Origin: Anaerolineaceae bacterium
GTDB lineage: Bacteria > Chloroflexota > Anaerolineae > Anaerolineales > Anaerolineaceae
Length of the DNA: 64,000 nucleotides
Assembly (NCBI GenBank): GCA_016841365.1
Contig: JAENZI010000004.1
Coordinates: 124,001 to 188,000, forward strand
Direction: 5' to 3'
The position numbers and the translations under genes are program-made. The notes under the pieces were generated by a model that was given only the letters and a program-made list of their open reading frames with translations, searched no databases and had not been told where the DNA came from. Of this stretch, positions 43,044-50,589 are shown one piece after another. Each line of letters opens with the position of its first letter. Within the stretch, counting starts at the first letter, position 1.

Positions 43044-43883
43044 CTAAATGAAAGGGTTATAAAACCGGCTTTGATTGATGAATATTGAAACTGCAACGGT
43101 GCCCAAAAAGATCAAGGTCGAAACAGTGATGGCAATGTGATCTTCCCGGGTCATCTTCCTGGCAGTATACCAGGTGCGCGACTTACTCTTGGCAAACCCA
43201 CGCAGGTCCATGGCATTGCTGATCAGCTCAATACGGTCCAGCGAAGAGAAGATCAATGGAATGATGATCAGCAAACCATTCTTAACACGGTTGCCAAGGG
43301 AGGCTTTGCGAGAAAGCTCGAGGCCGCGGGCTTGTTGGGCAAGGCTGATATCGCGATAATCCCGCTGAACATCCGGGAAGTAGCGAAGGGTCAGCGCGAC
43401 GCCGTAGGCTGCTTTATAGTTTACCCCGATGCGATTGAGCGAAGAGGCAAACTCGCTTGGATTGGTTGTGAGTAGAAAGATGATGCCAAAGGGAATCACT
43501 GAAACATATTTAAATAGCTTCGTCACACTGTAGAGCAATTGCTCCTGTGTGAGGGCAAATCTCCCGTAAAGTTTGACGATGGGGTGACGGGTGCCATAAA
43601 TTTCCACGCCCATTTCAGGCGCAAAGAAAAAAGAAATGATCGCATTGGTGAGAACAAAGATCAGCACGTAAATGACCATCAACTTGATCTGGGAAAATTT
43701 AATTTTGGAAATTTTGATGATATAGATTGAAAATACCATCATGAGCAAGATGACACGGATGTCATAAGAATACATCACAGCAAATGTGAGCAGCAGAAAG
43801 CAGATCAGCTTTGTTAACCCGGACAGCCGATGAATTGGTGAATCGACGGTGTCATAAGAAAATAACTTTGCCTTGGCGTTCAT
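43044..43883 (-). CDS. ecfT: ECF transporter membrane-coupling protein EcfT
   Basis: 279 aa, with N-terminal helices and the two coupling-helix motifs that contact the ATPases: AQQARGLELSR (first Ala-Arg-Gly motif) and SNAMDLRGFAKSKSRTWY (second, ARG variant). EcfT couples ATP hydrolysis to release of the vitamin-like ligand held by the S component. Its ATG overlaps the ecfA stop by 4 bases (ATGA), so it is coupled to ecfA. Confidence 0.92.
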   Translation of the reverse strand: MNAKAKLFSYDTVDSPIHRLSGLTKLICFLLLTFAVMYSYDIRVILLMMVFSIYIIKISKIKFSQIKLMVIYVLIFVLTNAIISFFFAPEMGVEIYGTRHPIVKLYGRFALTQEQLLYSVTKLFKYVSVIPFGIIFLLTTNPSEFASSLNRIGVNYKAAYGVALTLRYFPDVQRDYRDISLAQQARGLELSRKASLGNRVKNGLLIIIPLIFSSLDRIELISNAMDLRGFAKSKSRTWYTARKMTREDHIAITVSTLIFLGTVAVSIFINQSRFYNPFI

Positions 43884-45589
43884 CGGTTCTTCAGCTTCCT
43901 TTCGTAATTGATGAAACCCTGAACAAACGCCGTCTCATCCGGTATGCCAGCCATTTGCGCCAGGTGATAAAGAGATGTCTCCTTTAAGTTGGCTTTCTCG
44001 ATCACCTCGGGGTCGGTTAACACCACCGACGCCGCGGTGTCGGCGATCAGCTTGCCGCCAGAAAGGACGATAGCACGAGGCGTGTATTCCAGCATGAGGT
44101 GCATGTCGTGGGTAATGAGGATGATCGTCACACCCATTTTGTTGATCTCCACCAAAAACTCCATGATCTCGGTGTAATGGCGGAAGTCCTGCCCGGCGGT
44201 TGGCTCATCTAAAATCAGGACTTCAGGCCCTAACGCCAGGATCGAGGCGATTGTGACACGCTTTTTCTGCCCATAGCTGAGCGCGGAAATTGGCCACTCT
44301 ACAAATGGCGCCAGGCCGCAAATTTTGAGCACTTTTTCTACTCTGGTCTTTATCTCTTCTTCAGGGACTTCTCTAAACCGCAGACCCAGGGCAATCTCGT
44401 CAAAGATCAAATTTTTGGAGATCATCTGGTTGGGGTTTTGCAGTACCACACCGATCATCTCTGCGCGTTCTTTTATGGATTTATCTTTAATATCTTCGCT
44501 ACGATAATAAATGGTGCCCTGATCAACTTTTTCAAAACCGCATAGCAGTTTTGAAAGCGTGGACTTACCCGCACCGTTCTTGCCAACCAATGAAACCATT
44601 TCCCCTTCGCGAATGTCGAAGGTGATATCCTGCAGGACTGGACGTTTGCCGTCATATGAAAACGAGACATTATCCATCCTGATGACGGATGGTTTGGTTT
44701 CGGCAGGTGGCGGTGTCTGGATGTTTTTCTGCCACTCGGTTAAGGCATCCGTGGAAAGCCGTGCTTTGAGCGTGGTGATATATCCCGGCAGCATCTCCCG
44801 CGTCACATCCACACCGGCATATTTTAATGCCGTCACATATAGCGGTTCACGAATGCCGGTGTTGATCAATATATCGGATGAAACCAGCGAGTGAGCATCC
44901 TGATCGGCGATAATCCGGCCGTCATTGACTACGAGGATGCGGTCTACATGGCGGTGCAGCACATCTTCAAGGCGGTGTTCAATGATAATGACGGTCTTGC
45001 CCGAGTTGTTGTGGATGTCGTCAATGATTTCAATGGCTGTTTTACCCGTTGCCGGGTCGAGGTTGGCGAGAGGTTCATCGAATAATAGGATATCTACATC
45101 GTTGACCAACACACCCGCTAATGAAGTGCGTTGTTTTTGCCCGCCCGAGAGTTCAAAGGGTGAGGATGTCAGAAAGCTCTGCATTTCCACCATATCAGCC
45201 ACTTTCCTGACGCGTTCGTGCATTTCAGCATGGGGAACACTATCGTTTTCGAGGGCAAAGGCAATATCTTCGCCAGCGCTTAACCCCACAAATTGACCAT
45301 CAGAATCCTGCAAGACGGTTCCGACAAATTTAGATAACTCGAAAATGTTTAGATCTTGGGTGGATTTTCCGTGGACGGTCAGGCTGCCGGATATTTCGCC
45401 TTTGTATGAAAAAGGGATCAACCCATTGATGCAATTCCCCAGGGTGCTCTTGCCGCTGCCGCTGGGGCCAACGATTAAGATCTTCTCGCCTGGGTAGATG
45501 CTTAAATTAATATCATGCAGGGTTGGTTCAGCTTGGCTGAAGTATTGAAAGGAAAAATTTTTAAATTCGATGATGGCTTGTTTTTCCAT
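43880..45589 (-). CDS. ecfA: ECF transporter double ATPase (EcfA1-EcfA2 fusion)
   Basis: 569 aa with two ABC ATPase domains in one chain. First: Walker A GPSGSGKST, Q-loop VLQDSDGQFVG, signature LSGGQKQR, Walker B DILLFDEPLANLDP. Second: GKNGAGKST, VVLQNPNQMI, LSYGQKKR, VLILDEPTAGQD. In most ECF systems these are two genes. Start taken at the ATG 45589 (MEKQAIIEF); a GTG at 45616 is also possible and neither has a strong ribosome site. It lies downstream of the S component, with a terminator-like hairpin and a dyad between. Confidence 0.9.
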   Translation of the reverse strand: MEKQAIIEFKNFSFQYFSQAEPTLHDINLSIYPGEKILIVGPSGSGKSTLGNCINGLIPFSYKGEISGSLTVHGKSTQDLNIFELSKFVGTVLQDSDGQFVGLSAGEDIAFALENDSVPHAEMHERVRKVADMVEMQSFLTSSPFELSGGQKQRTSLAGVLVNDVDILLFDEPLANLDPATGKTAIEIIDDIHNNSGKTVIIIEHRLEDVLHRHVDRILVVNDGRIIADQDAHSLVSSDILINTGIREPLYVTALKYAGVDVTREMLPGYITTLKARLSTDALTEWQKNIQTPPPAETKPSVIRMDNVSFSYDGKRPVLQDITFDIREGEMVSLVGKNGAGKSTLSKLLCGFEKVDQGTIYYRSEDIKDKSIKERAEMIGVVLQNPNQMISKNLIFDEIALGLRFREVPEEEIKTRVEKVLKICGLAPFVEWPISALSYGQKKRVTIASILALGPEVLILDEPTAGQDFRHYTEIMEFLVEINKMGVTIILITHDMHLMLEYTPRAIVLSGGKLIADTAASVVLTDPEVIEKANLKETSLYHLAQMAGIPDETAFVQGFINYERKLKNR

Positions 45590-45667
45590 ACCTGCCGATC
45601 TAACCTGAATAGTCACGAAATATCATTTTACCAAACAATCACGAAAAACAAATGCGGCCATGCGGGC

Positions 45668-45693
45668 GACAAGTGTAATTTAGATACATTGTC
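45668..45693. promoter_or_regulatory. Inverted repeat upstream of ecfA
   Basis: GACAA(G)TGTA / TACATTGTC with one bulged base and a 7-base spacer, about 80 bases upstream of ecfA. It includes a minus-strand TTGACA. It may be an operator for separate control of ecfA-ecfT and the SAM hydrolase gene. Confidence 0.4.
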
Positions 45694-45734
45694 AAAAATC
45701 TGCTTTTGTTGTCATGTTCATAAGGGCATAAAGA

Positions 45735-45760
45735 AAGCTGGCGTCATCTGACGCCAGCTT
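45735..45760 (-). terminator. Hairpin terminator between the S-component gene and ecfA
   Basis: 12-bp stem AAGCTGGCGTCA / TGACGCCAGCTT with a 2-base gap, flanked by T-rich sequence on both strands (TTTATC... on +, TTTCTTTAT on -). It may be leaky, giving more S component than ATPase. Confidence 0.75.
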
Positions 45761-45785
45761 TTATCTTTTTCACCAAAACGAAAGT

Positions 45786-46343
45786 TTAGCCTTTGCTCAG
45801 GCTGCCCTTCTTGGTGCGGGTGGCGGCATAAGCGATCAGAAGCAGGGTGCCGAACACGCCTGCGCTGATGATATTCATGATGGCAGCGGTGATGCCCTGG
45901 GTGAAGACTAAATTGGCGGGTTCCTGATAGATGAGGATATCCAGCACGGGGGCAACAAGGATCCAGGCGATGGCGTTGCCAATGATCTGGATGATGTTGA
46001 AGGTGATGATGTCCTTGCCCTTGAATTCGCCCTCTTCAACACGAGTACGTTTGAAGGCGAACCCGAAGACGAAGCCGGCGACGCCGCTGGCGATCACCCA
46101 GCTCCACCATGGGGAACCATATTGCACAGCATCGCTAAGGGCGTGGCCGATGAATTGGATCAATGCACCGGCGATGGGGCCAAAGAGCGTCGCCATGAAG
46201 GCGCCTAACCCATAGGCTGTCTGGAAGCTGGTTTCGGGGATGGGTGATGGGATTTTGACATACATGAATAAGAGCATAAAGAGTGCTGCGCCAATGCCGA
46301 TGGCAACGATCGTGCGGGTTGTAATTTTGAACAAGCCTTTCAT
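45786..46343 (-). CDS. ECF transporter substrate-specificity (S) component, UPF0397 family
   Basis: 185 aa, five or six membrane helices. Family hallmarks VAIGIGAALF, IPSPIPETSFQTAYG, LFGPIAGALIQFIGHAL and GSPWWSWVIASGVAGFVFG match UPF0397. Proteins of this family bind a vitamin-like ligand that is not firmly known; automatic riboflavin labels are unproven. The ATG follows AAAGGAGAT. It begins the ecf operon after a 220-base leader with several hairpins. The SAM hydrolase gene at the operon end may hint at the ligand. Confidence 0.9.
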   Translation of the reverse strand: MKGLFKITTRTIVAIGIGAALFMLLFMYVKIPSPIPETSFQTAYGLGAFMATLFGPIAGALIQFIGHALSDAVQYGSPWWSWVIASGVAGFVFGFAFKRTRVEEGEFKGKDIITFNIIQIIGNAIAWILVAPVLDILIYQEPANLVFTQGITAAIMNIISAGVFGTLLLIAYAATRTKKGSLSKG

Positions 46344-46478
46344 AATATCTCCTTTTACAACAAAAAATGATTGAGTGGTGGTTTCCTGCAGTCTTCAACT
46401 GAAGCGTTCTGCGGGCATTGTTTTACCCTTGAGATCAATTTCAGGTCGAGCTTTCTATAATGGATTGATCAGCAAGGT

Positions 46479-46573
46479 TGGCTGGTTTCAGCCAGGTGTT
46501 GATGGATATCGGTTTACTCCGATAAAGCCTCCTTTCGGATTAGGCTTATCACGTTCAATGCATCACTATTATA
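46479..46573 (-). ncRNA. Structured leader RNA of the ecf operon, possible riboswitch of unknown class
   Basis: On the minus strand TATAAT lies at 46568-46573, giving a leader of over 200 bases. Three hairpins follow in order: AAGCC(TAA)TCC-GAAA-GGA-GGCTT (46525-46547), TATCGG/CCGATA (46507-46524) and TGGCTG/CAGCCA (46479-46494). The first can extend through 46521-46524 with 46547-46550, and the same four bases form the second hairpin, so two pairings exclude each other. The conserved cores of the SAM, TPP, cobalamin, FMN, preQ1-I, purine and fluoride classes are not visible. Class and function are inferred only from structure and position. Confidence 0.5.
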
Positions 46574-46587
46574 TAACAAAAAAGTTC

Positions 46588-47448
46588 TTACGAAGTTTTG
46601 TTTGCGTTCGTTTTTACCTTTCTTAGATATTTGCTCACCCGGCCTTCATCTTCTTCGGGGTAATCGAAATTGAAAAATGCTGCCACCTCCCTGGCGCAAT
46701 CTCTGAAGAGTTCGGTTGAGTTCAAAAGGGCTTCCCAAGTGGGGTTGATTTCTGCGGGGGCAAAGGTTGCCAACAGGCGTGACCAGTGCTGCGCTGGGAG
46801 CACATGTTTTAGATTGTCGCCCGCTTTGCCAGGGTTTTGGCGGAAATCCGTTCTTATCCCAAAATTCCAGGTGAGCATTTTGATCAACTCCCCGTGCATC
46901 ACAACATCCAGCATGTGGTGTGCAAGCAGGATGTCTGCGCGTGCCAGGCTTTTGGCAACATAGGTTGATACCCACCAGAACTCATTGCAGCAATCCCCAA
47001 AGGCTTTAGCTGTTGGCGGTGCCGGCAGGTAAGTCGCTTCACTGGGGGACGGGAAGGGCTTGAAGCGGTCGTCTTTGTCCATAAGCAGGATACTCAGGCT
47101 ATCATCCTCCATTTCCTTTGCGCTATCAACAGGGATCAGGGAAAGGTCAATCCGGTTGCCGTCCATGAATTGCATCAGGTATGTGAACCCACCATCACTA
47201 CGGGGCGCTTCAGACCCCATCAAATCCGGGGTTTGCATGATCATCCGCTCGCCGAAGCGGTCGATCCAGGTTGGGTCTGAGATGAAGGGTGTGATATCGG
47301 TCACAACGTATACAATGTCAAAATCCTGTAAGCGGTCGGGCTTGATGTTTGGATTTACCCGTGAGCCATTCAAGATCACCGCGCGGATGCGATCATCCTC
47401 GCGCGCTGTGGTGAGGATCAGGTCCATCATTTCTTGCTCGTTGCGCAT
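46588..47448 (-). CDS. AadE/ANT(6)-like streptomycin adenylyltransferase homologue
   Basis: 286-aa nucleotidyltransferase. The pol-beta motif LNGSRVNPNIK...QDFDIVYVV (about 26-50) gives the GS and two Asp metal ligands. NRIDLSLIPV adds the third acidic position. The C-terminal helical part (around WWVSTYVAKSLARADILLAHHML) matches AadE. Chromosomal homologues in environmental bacteria often are not proven resistance genes, so the substrate is unsure. I start at the ATG 47448, which has GAGAGG before it; the in-frame GTG at 47466 lies upstream of that site. It ends 15 bases before the -10 box of the ecf leader. Confidence 0.85.
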   Translation of the reverse strand: MRNEQEMMDLILTTAREDDRIRAVILNGSRVNPNIKPDRLQDFDIVYVVTDITPFISDPTWIDRFGERMIMQTPDLMGSEAPRSDGGFTYLMQFMDGNRIDLSLIPVDSAKEMEDDSLSILLMDKDDRFKPFPSPSEATYLPAPPTAKAFGDCCNEFWWVSTYVAKSLARADILLAHHMLDVVMHGELIKMLTWNFGIRTDFRQNPGKAGDNLKHVLPAQHWSRLLATFAPAEINPTWEALLNSTELFRDCAREVAAFFNFDYPEEDEGRVSKYLRKVKTNANKTS

Positions 47449-47647
47449 ACTGGGCAAACCTCTCACTATAATTTTTATCTATCGATGCTGGTTGTCATTA
47501 TAAAATAAATTCAGAATCCTCTTGAGTGATCAGGAATGTTAGAAGGGCGCAATGCTATCTGGACAATGTTCTGTTTGTCATTTATGATGGGGTCAGTAAA
47601 CTTAGTGTGTATGCTGGAACGAAATTGATTTTTAGAGGAGCAGATCT

Positions 47648-48619
47648 ATGAACCCCAATGCTTTGCCCAATATCCCCTGGGAGGACCGTCCTGAAGGTTG
47701 TTCGGATGTGGTTTGGCGTTACTCAGCCAATCCGATAATCCCGCGTGATCTGATCCCCTCTTCAAACAGCATCTTCAACAGCGCTGTGGTGCCCTTTAAG
47801 GAGGGATTTGCCGGGGCCTTTCGCTGCGACAATAAAAAGCGGGAAATGAACATTCACCGTGGTTTTAGTGATAACGGGATTGACTGGCAGTTGGAGGATG
47901 CCCCGATCGATTGGGCGTATGCTGACGAGGAGTTGAGCCGGTTTGAACACCGCTACGATCCACGGGTAGTATGGTTGGAGGATCGGTATTATGTCACCTG
48001 GTGCAATGGCTATCACGGCCCCACTATCGGGATTGGGTACACCTTTGATTTTGAGACCTTCACCTTTTTGGAGAACGCGCTGCTGCCGTTCAACCGTAAT
48101 GGCGTGCTGTTCCCTCGTAAAATTAATGGCAAGTATGCCATGTTCAGCCGCCCGAGTGATAATGGGCACACACCTTTTGGCGATATCTTCATGAGCCAGA
48201 GCCCGGATATGGTGCATTGGGGTGAGCACCGTTATGTGATGGGTGTTTCTGGCGGCTGGCAGAGCACTAAAATCGGGGCTGGCCCCGTCCCGATCGAGAC
48301 GCCTGAAGGCTGGTTGTTGTTTTATCATGGCGTGTTGACGTCGTGCAATGGTTTTGTGTATAGTTTTGGAGCGGCGCTGCTGGATTTGGAACAACCCTGG
48401 AAGGTGATCTATCGCGGTGCGCCCTACTTGCTCTCTCCCCAAAGGCTGTATGAGAATGTGGGTGATGTCCCCAATGTGGCTTTTCCTTGCGCGGCGCTCT
48501 ATGATCAACCCAGCGGGCGGATTGCCATTTATTACGGCGGCGCCGACACGGTGACCGCCCTGGCGTTTTGCAAACTAGATGAGGTTTTGGATTTTCTGCG
48601 TGAGAACTCGTCAGTTTAG
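47648..48619 (+). CDS. Glycoside hydrolase/phosphorylase family 130
   Basis: 323-aa five-bladed beta-propeller of GH130, which mostly phosphorolyse beta-mannosides, for example mannosyl-glucose or mannan-derived oligosaccharides, releasing mannose-1-phosphate. The motif with the general acid Asp104 is in [19 protein letters not shown], and other blade motifs are [20 protein letters not shown] and [21 protein letters not shown]. No signal peptide, so it is cytoplasmic. The ATG follows GAGGAG. It is a single-gene unit ending in a terminator; an oligosaccharide transporter is not adjacent, though two GPH symporters lie at 8-11 kb. Confidence 0.9.
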   Translation: MNPNALPNIPWEDRPEGCSDVVWRYSANPIIPRDLIPSSNSIFNSAVVPFKEGFAGAFRCDNKKREMNIHRGFSDNGIDWQLEDAPIDWAYADEELSRFEHRYDPRVVWLEDRYYVTWCNGYHGPTIGIGYTFDFETFTFLENALLPFNRNGVLFPRKINGKYAMFSRPSDNGHTPFGDIFMSQSPDMVHWGEHRYVMGVSGGWQSTKIGAGPVPIETPEGWLLFYHGVLTSCNGFVYSFGAALLDLEQPWKVIYRGAPYLLSPQRLYENVGDVPNVAFPCAALYDQPSGRIAIYYGGADTVTALAFCKLDEVLDFLRENSSV

Positions 48620-48656
48620 TGTCTTGCTGAACCGGATATGAAAGATTAAATAAAAA

Positions 48657-48690
48657 AGGAGATGCCAAACCTTGCATCTCCTGTGTTTTT
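48657..48690 (+). terminator. Intrinsic terminator after the GH130 gene
   Basis: 9-bp stem AGGAGATGC / GCATCTCCT (48657-48665, 48674-48682), 8-base loop, then GTGTTTTT. Confidence 0.88.
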
Positions 48691-48746
48691 GGCTAAGTGG
48701 CACTTATGTGGGGATAATGGGGAGGGACTAAAATTCTTCCAGATGA

Positions 48747-48787
48747 CTTAGTCAGCGGGGTAAATGTGATAAATGTGACTGGCTAAG
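48747..48787. repeat. Imperfect hairpin with an internal direct repeat
   Basis: CTTAGTCAG (48747-48755) pairs with CTGGCTAAG (48779-48787) with one wobble. The loop contains AAATGTGA twice in tandem. It lies downstream of arsM and of the GH130 terminator. The role is unknown. Confidence 0.3.
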
Positions 48788-48828
48788 GATGATGTTGATT
48801 GCCGTCAGTGCGAGCGCGTACACGTTTT

Positions 48829-49632
48829 TTAGATTTTCGGTTTAATAGCCTCGATCGTCGCGGAAACAACATAATCTTCAATCTTGCTATCCGGTGACCA
48901 GTTTTTTATAAAATCCTTACTTTCATCTTTTGGAGTAATTTTTATGGCTTTAAAACCTGCTTCTTTAAGCATTGATTCAATTTCTGCAATTAATGGTGCA
49001 CCTGACATACATCCAGTCCATAATGCTGCATCATTTTGCAGATGTTCTGGTAACTCAGCGCTTGCAACGACATCTGATATAGCCAGTCGACCACCAGGTT
49101 TCAAGACCCTATATGATTCTTGAAAAACCCTTGATTTATCAGGCGAAAGATTGATCACGCAATTGGAAATAATGACATCGATTATGCCGTCAGCTACAGG
49201 CAGATTTTCAATCTCGCCAAGGCGAAATTCCACATTTTTATAACCAGCCTTTTCAGCATTAGCTCTTGCTTTGCTCACCATCTCCGGCGTCATGTCAACG
49301 CCTATTACTGCTCCGGATTCGCCAACTTCTTTAACAGCAAGAAAACAATCAAAACCGCCACCGCTACCTAAATCCAGGACAGTCTCACCGGCTTTCAAAG
49401 AAGCAATAGCCTTTGGATTGCCACACCCCAAGCCCAAATTTGCACCCACTGGCACCAAGTCTACATCAGAGCTTGAATAGCCAATTTCCTTAGAAATCGC
49501 TTTGGCATCGATGTTCGGTTCTTGGCAACATGAAGTTGTAGAACATCCACAACCATTATTCCCAGTTTCTGCTATGGTGCCATAATGTTTGCGTACTGCT
49601 TTGCGTATGTTGTCGTGCAGTGTTTGGGTCAT
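48829..49632 (-). CDS. arsM: Arsenite S-adenosylmethionine methyltransferase
   Basis: 267-aa class I SAM methyltransferase that methylates As(III). SAM motif LDLGSGGGFDCF (87-98), GVDMTPEMV, and the arsenic-binding Cys set: Cys70 (GLGCGNP), Cys158 (ISNCVINLSPDK) and Cys208 (WTGCMSGAP); the last two are 50 residues apart, as in algal ArsM. A Cys-rich N-terminus (NNGCGCSTTSCC) is typical. The ATG at 49632 lacks a Shine-Dalgarno site and the gene looks more AT-rich than its neighbours, which may point to recent acquisition. No arsR or ars efflux gene is adjacent. Confidence 0.92.
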   Translation of the reverse strand: MTQTLHDNIRKAVRKHYGTIAETGNNGCGCSTTSCCQEPNIDAKAISKEIGYSSSDVDLVPVGANLGLGCGNPKAIASLKAGETVLDLGSGGGFDCFLAVKEVGESGAVIGVDMTPEMVSKARANAEKAGYKNVEFRLGEIENLPVADGIIDVIISNCVINLSPDKSRVFQESYRVLKPGGRLAISDVVASAELPEHLQNDAALWTGCMSGAPLIAEIESMLKEAGFKAIKITPKDESKDFIKNWSPDSKIEDYVVSATIEAIKPKI

Positions 49633-49668
49633 GTTAATTAATTTTTGGGAAAAAATTTAATAAAGTTT

Positions 49669-50076
49669 TTACTGCTGAATAGATAGAGAGGGGCGGAATT
49701 TATAGCCATAGACCAGCATGCCGCGTTCGTCACCATCTGAGCGCAACCGGCGGGTGACCATCTCAACCGGCATCCCGATTTGGACATCACTCTCACCCAG
49801 GTCGGTCAACTGCGCTGTCACAATTGGGCCCTCTTCGAGTTTGACCAGTGCCACGGTATAGGGAGCCTGTTCTTCAAAACCAGCGGGGGCATTGTCCATA
49901 CGGGTGAAGGAATACACCTCACCCTTGCCGCTGAAGGCGTAGGCGGTTTTTGCCTCCTTGCCGCATTCGGGGCAAACATCACGCGGCGGGAAGATCTTCG
50001 CGTCGCAATGCGGGCAGACTTCGCCAACCAGTGCATATCGCTGTTTTTTCAATCGCCAATGGCGTGGAACTTCCAT
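49669..50076 (-). CDS. DUF35 OB-fold protein with N-terminal zinc ribbon
   Basis: 135 aa. Rubredoxin-like zinc ribbon (Cys21/Cys24 and Cys35/Cys38: VCPHCDAKIFPPRDVCPECG) followed by an OB fold (GKGEVYSFTRMDNAPAGF to VTRRLRSDGDERG). In archaea and many bacteria such a protein holds acetoacetyl-CoA thiolase and HMG-CoA synthase together. Neither enzyme is coded in this window, so this copy is either separated from its partners or acts in another CoA pathway. The ATG follows AAGGAGTATC. Confidence 0.9.
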   Translation of the reverse strand: MEVPRHWRLKKQRYALVGEVCPHCDAKIFPPRDVCPECGKEAKTAYAFSGKGEVYSFTRMDNAPAGFEEQAPYTVALVKLEEGPIVTAQLTDLGESDVQIGMPVEMVTRRLRSDGDERGMLVYGYKFRPSLSIQQ

Positions 50077-50234
50077 GGTTGATACTCCTTACTGATCGCC
50101 AAAGGACATCCTTTGGCAGATTTCGTTTATTTACTGATCTGAGTTTACCGATGTTCGACTCTCAGAAACTATCAAATTGAGGTTTTCCCTGACGACCAGG
50201 CCCAAAAATCGACTATTTTGGCTGTTTTTCCATC

Positions 50235-50264
50235 TTGACAGCTTAAAAATGAGGTTTGTATAAT
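50235..50264 (+). promoter_or_regulatory. Consensus sigma-70 promoter
   Basis: TTGACA (50235-50240), an 18-base spacer and TATAAT (50259-50264): both boxes match consensus exactly. It drives the small-protein gene at 50350 with a leader of about 80 bases, and possibly the downstream genes to 53215. Confidence 0.82.
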
Positions 50265-50349
50265 CCTGTTAAGTCTTCGTGTGAAGTGAATTGATGTTAT
50301 GATTTTAGGCAGCAGATTTAGCTGACCCTATCATTGGAGGTGATATACA

Positions 50350-50580
50350 ATGACCATTCATCTGCTGGATGGCACCCTGGAAGTTGATATTTTCTATGAG
50401 TGCGAGGATCATGACCTTGATGACAACATCTGTATTTCTGTGGTTGAACGTTGCCCCCCATCCGAAAAGCTGCTGAGAGCCGGTGAAACACATCTCTATC
50501 TCACGGCTGCAGAGGCCAGAGTGTTGGGTGAGCGTTTGCTGGCTGCGTCAATAAAAAGTGACATTCAACAGATGAAATGA
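50350..50580 (+). CDS. Small protein of unknown function (76 aa)
   Basis: Not recognised. 76 aa: a hydrophobic start (MTIHLLDGTLEVDIFYECED), two Cys in its first half plus one in NICISVVERCPP, an acidic stretch EDHDLDDN, then a helix LTAAEARVLGERLLAASIKSDIQ. No signal peptide or membrane segment. It is almost certainly a real, well-expressed gene: a perfect consensus promoter lies upstream and GGAGGTGAT precedes the ATG. It ends 9 bases before the AlkX-like gene. It may be a conserved Anaerolineae protein; function cannot be deduced. Confidence 0.75.
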   Translation: MTIHLLDGTLEVDIFYECEDHDLDDNICISVVERCPPSEKLLRAGETHLYLTAAEARVLGERLLAASIKSDIQQMK

Positions 50581-50589
50581 GATCCTAAA

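Noticed and set aside
46344-46590. Known riboswitch classes in the ecf leader (TPP, cobalamin, FMN, preQ1, SAM, purine, fluoride, ZTP)
   Set aside because: I looked for the conserved core of each and found none; the leader is therefore listed as structured RNA of unknown class.
47762-48508. Long antisense open frame over the GH130 gene
   Set aside because: GH130 is clear and complete; the antisense product is Arg/Ile-rich without any domain.
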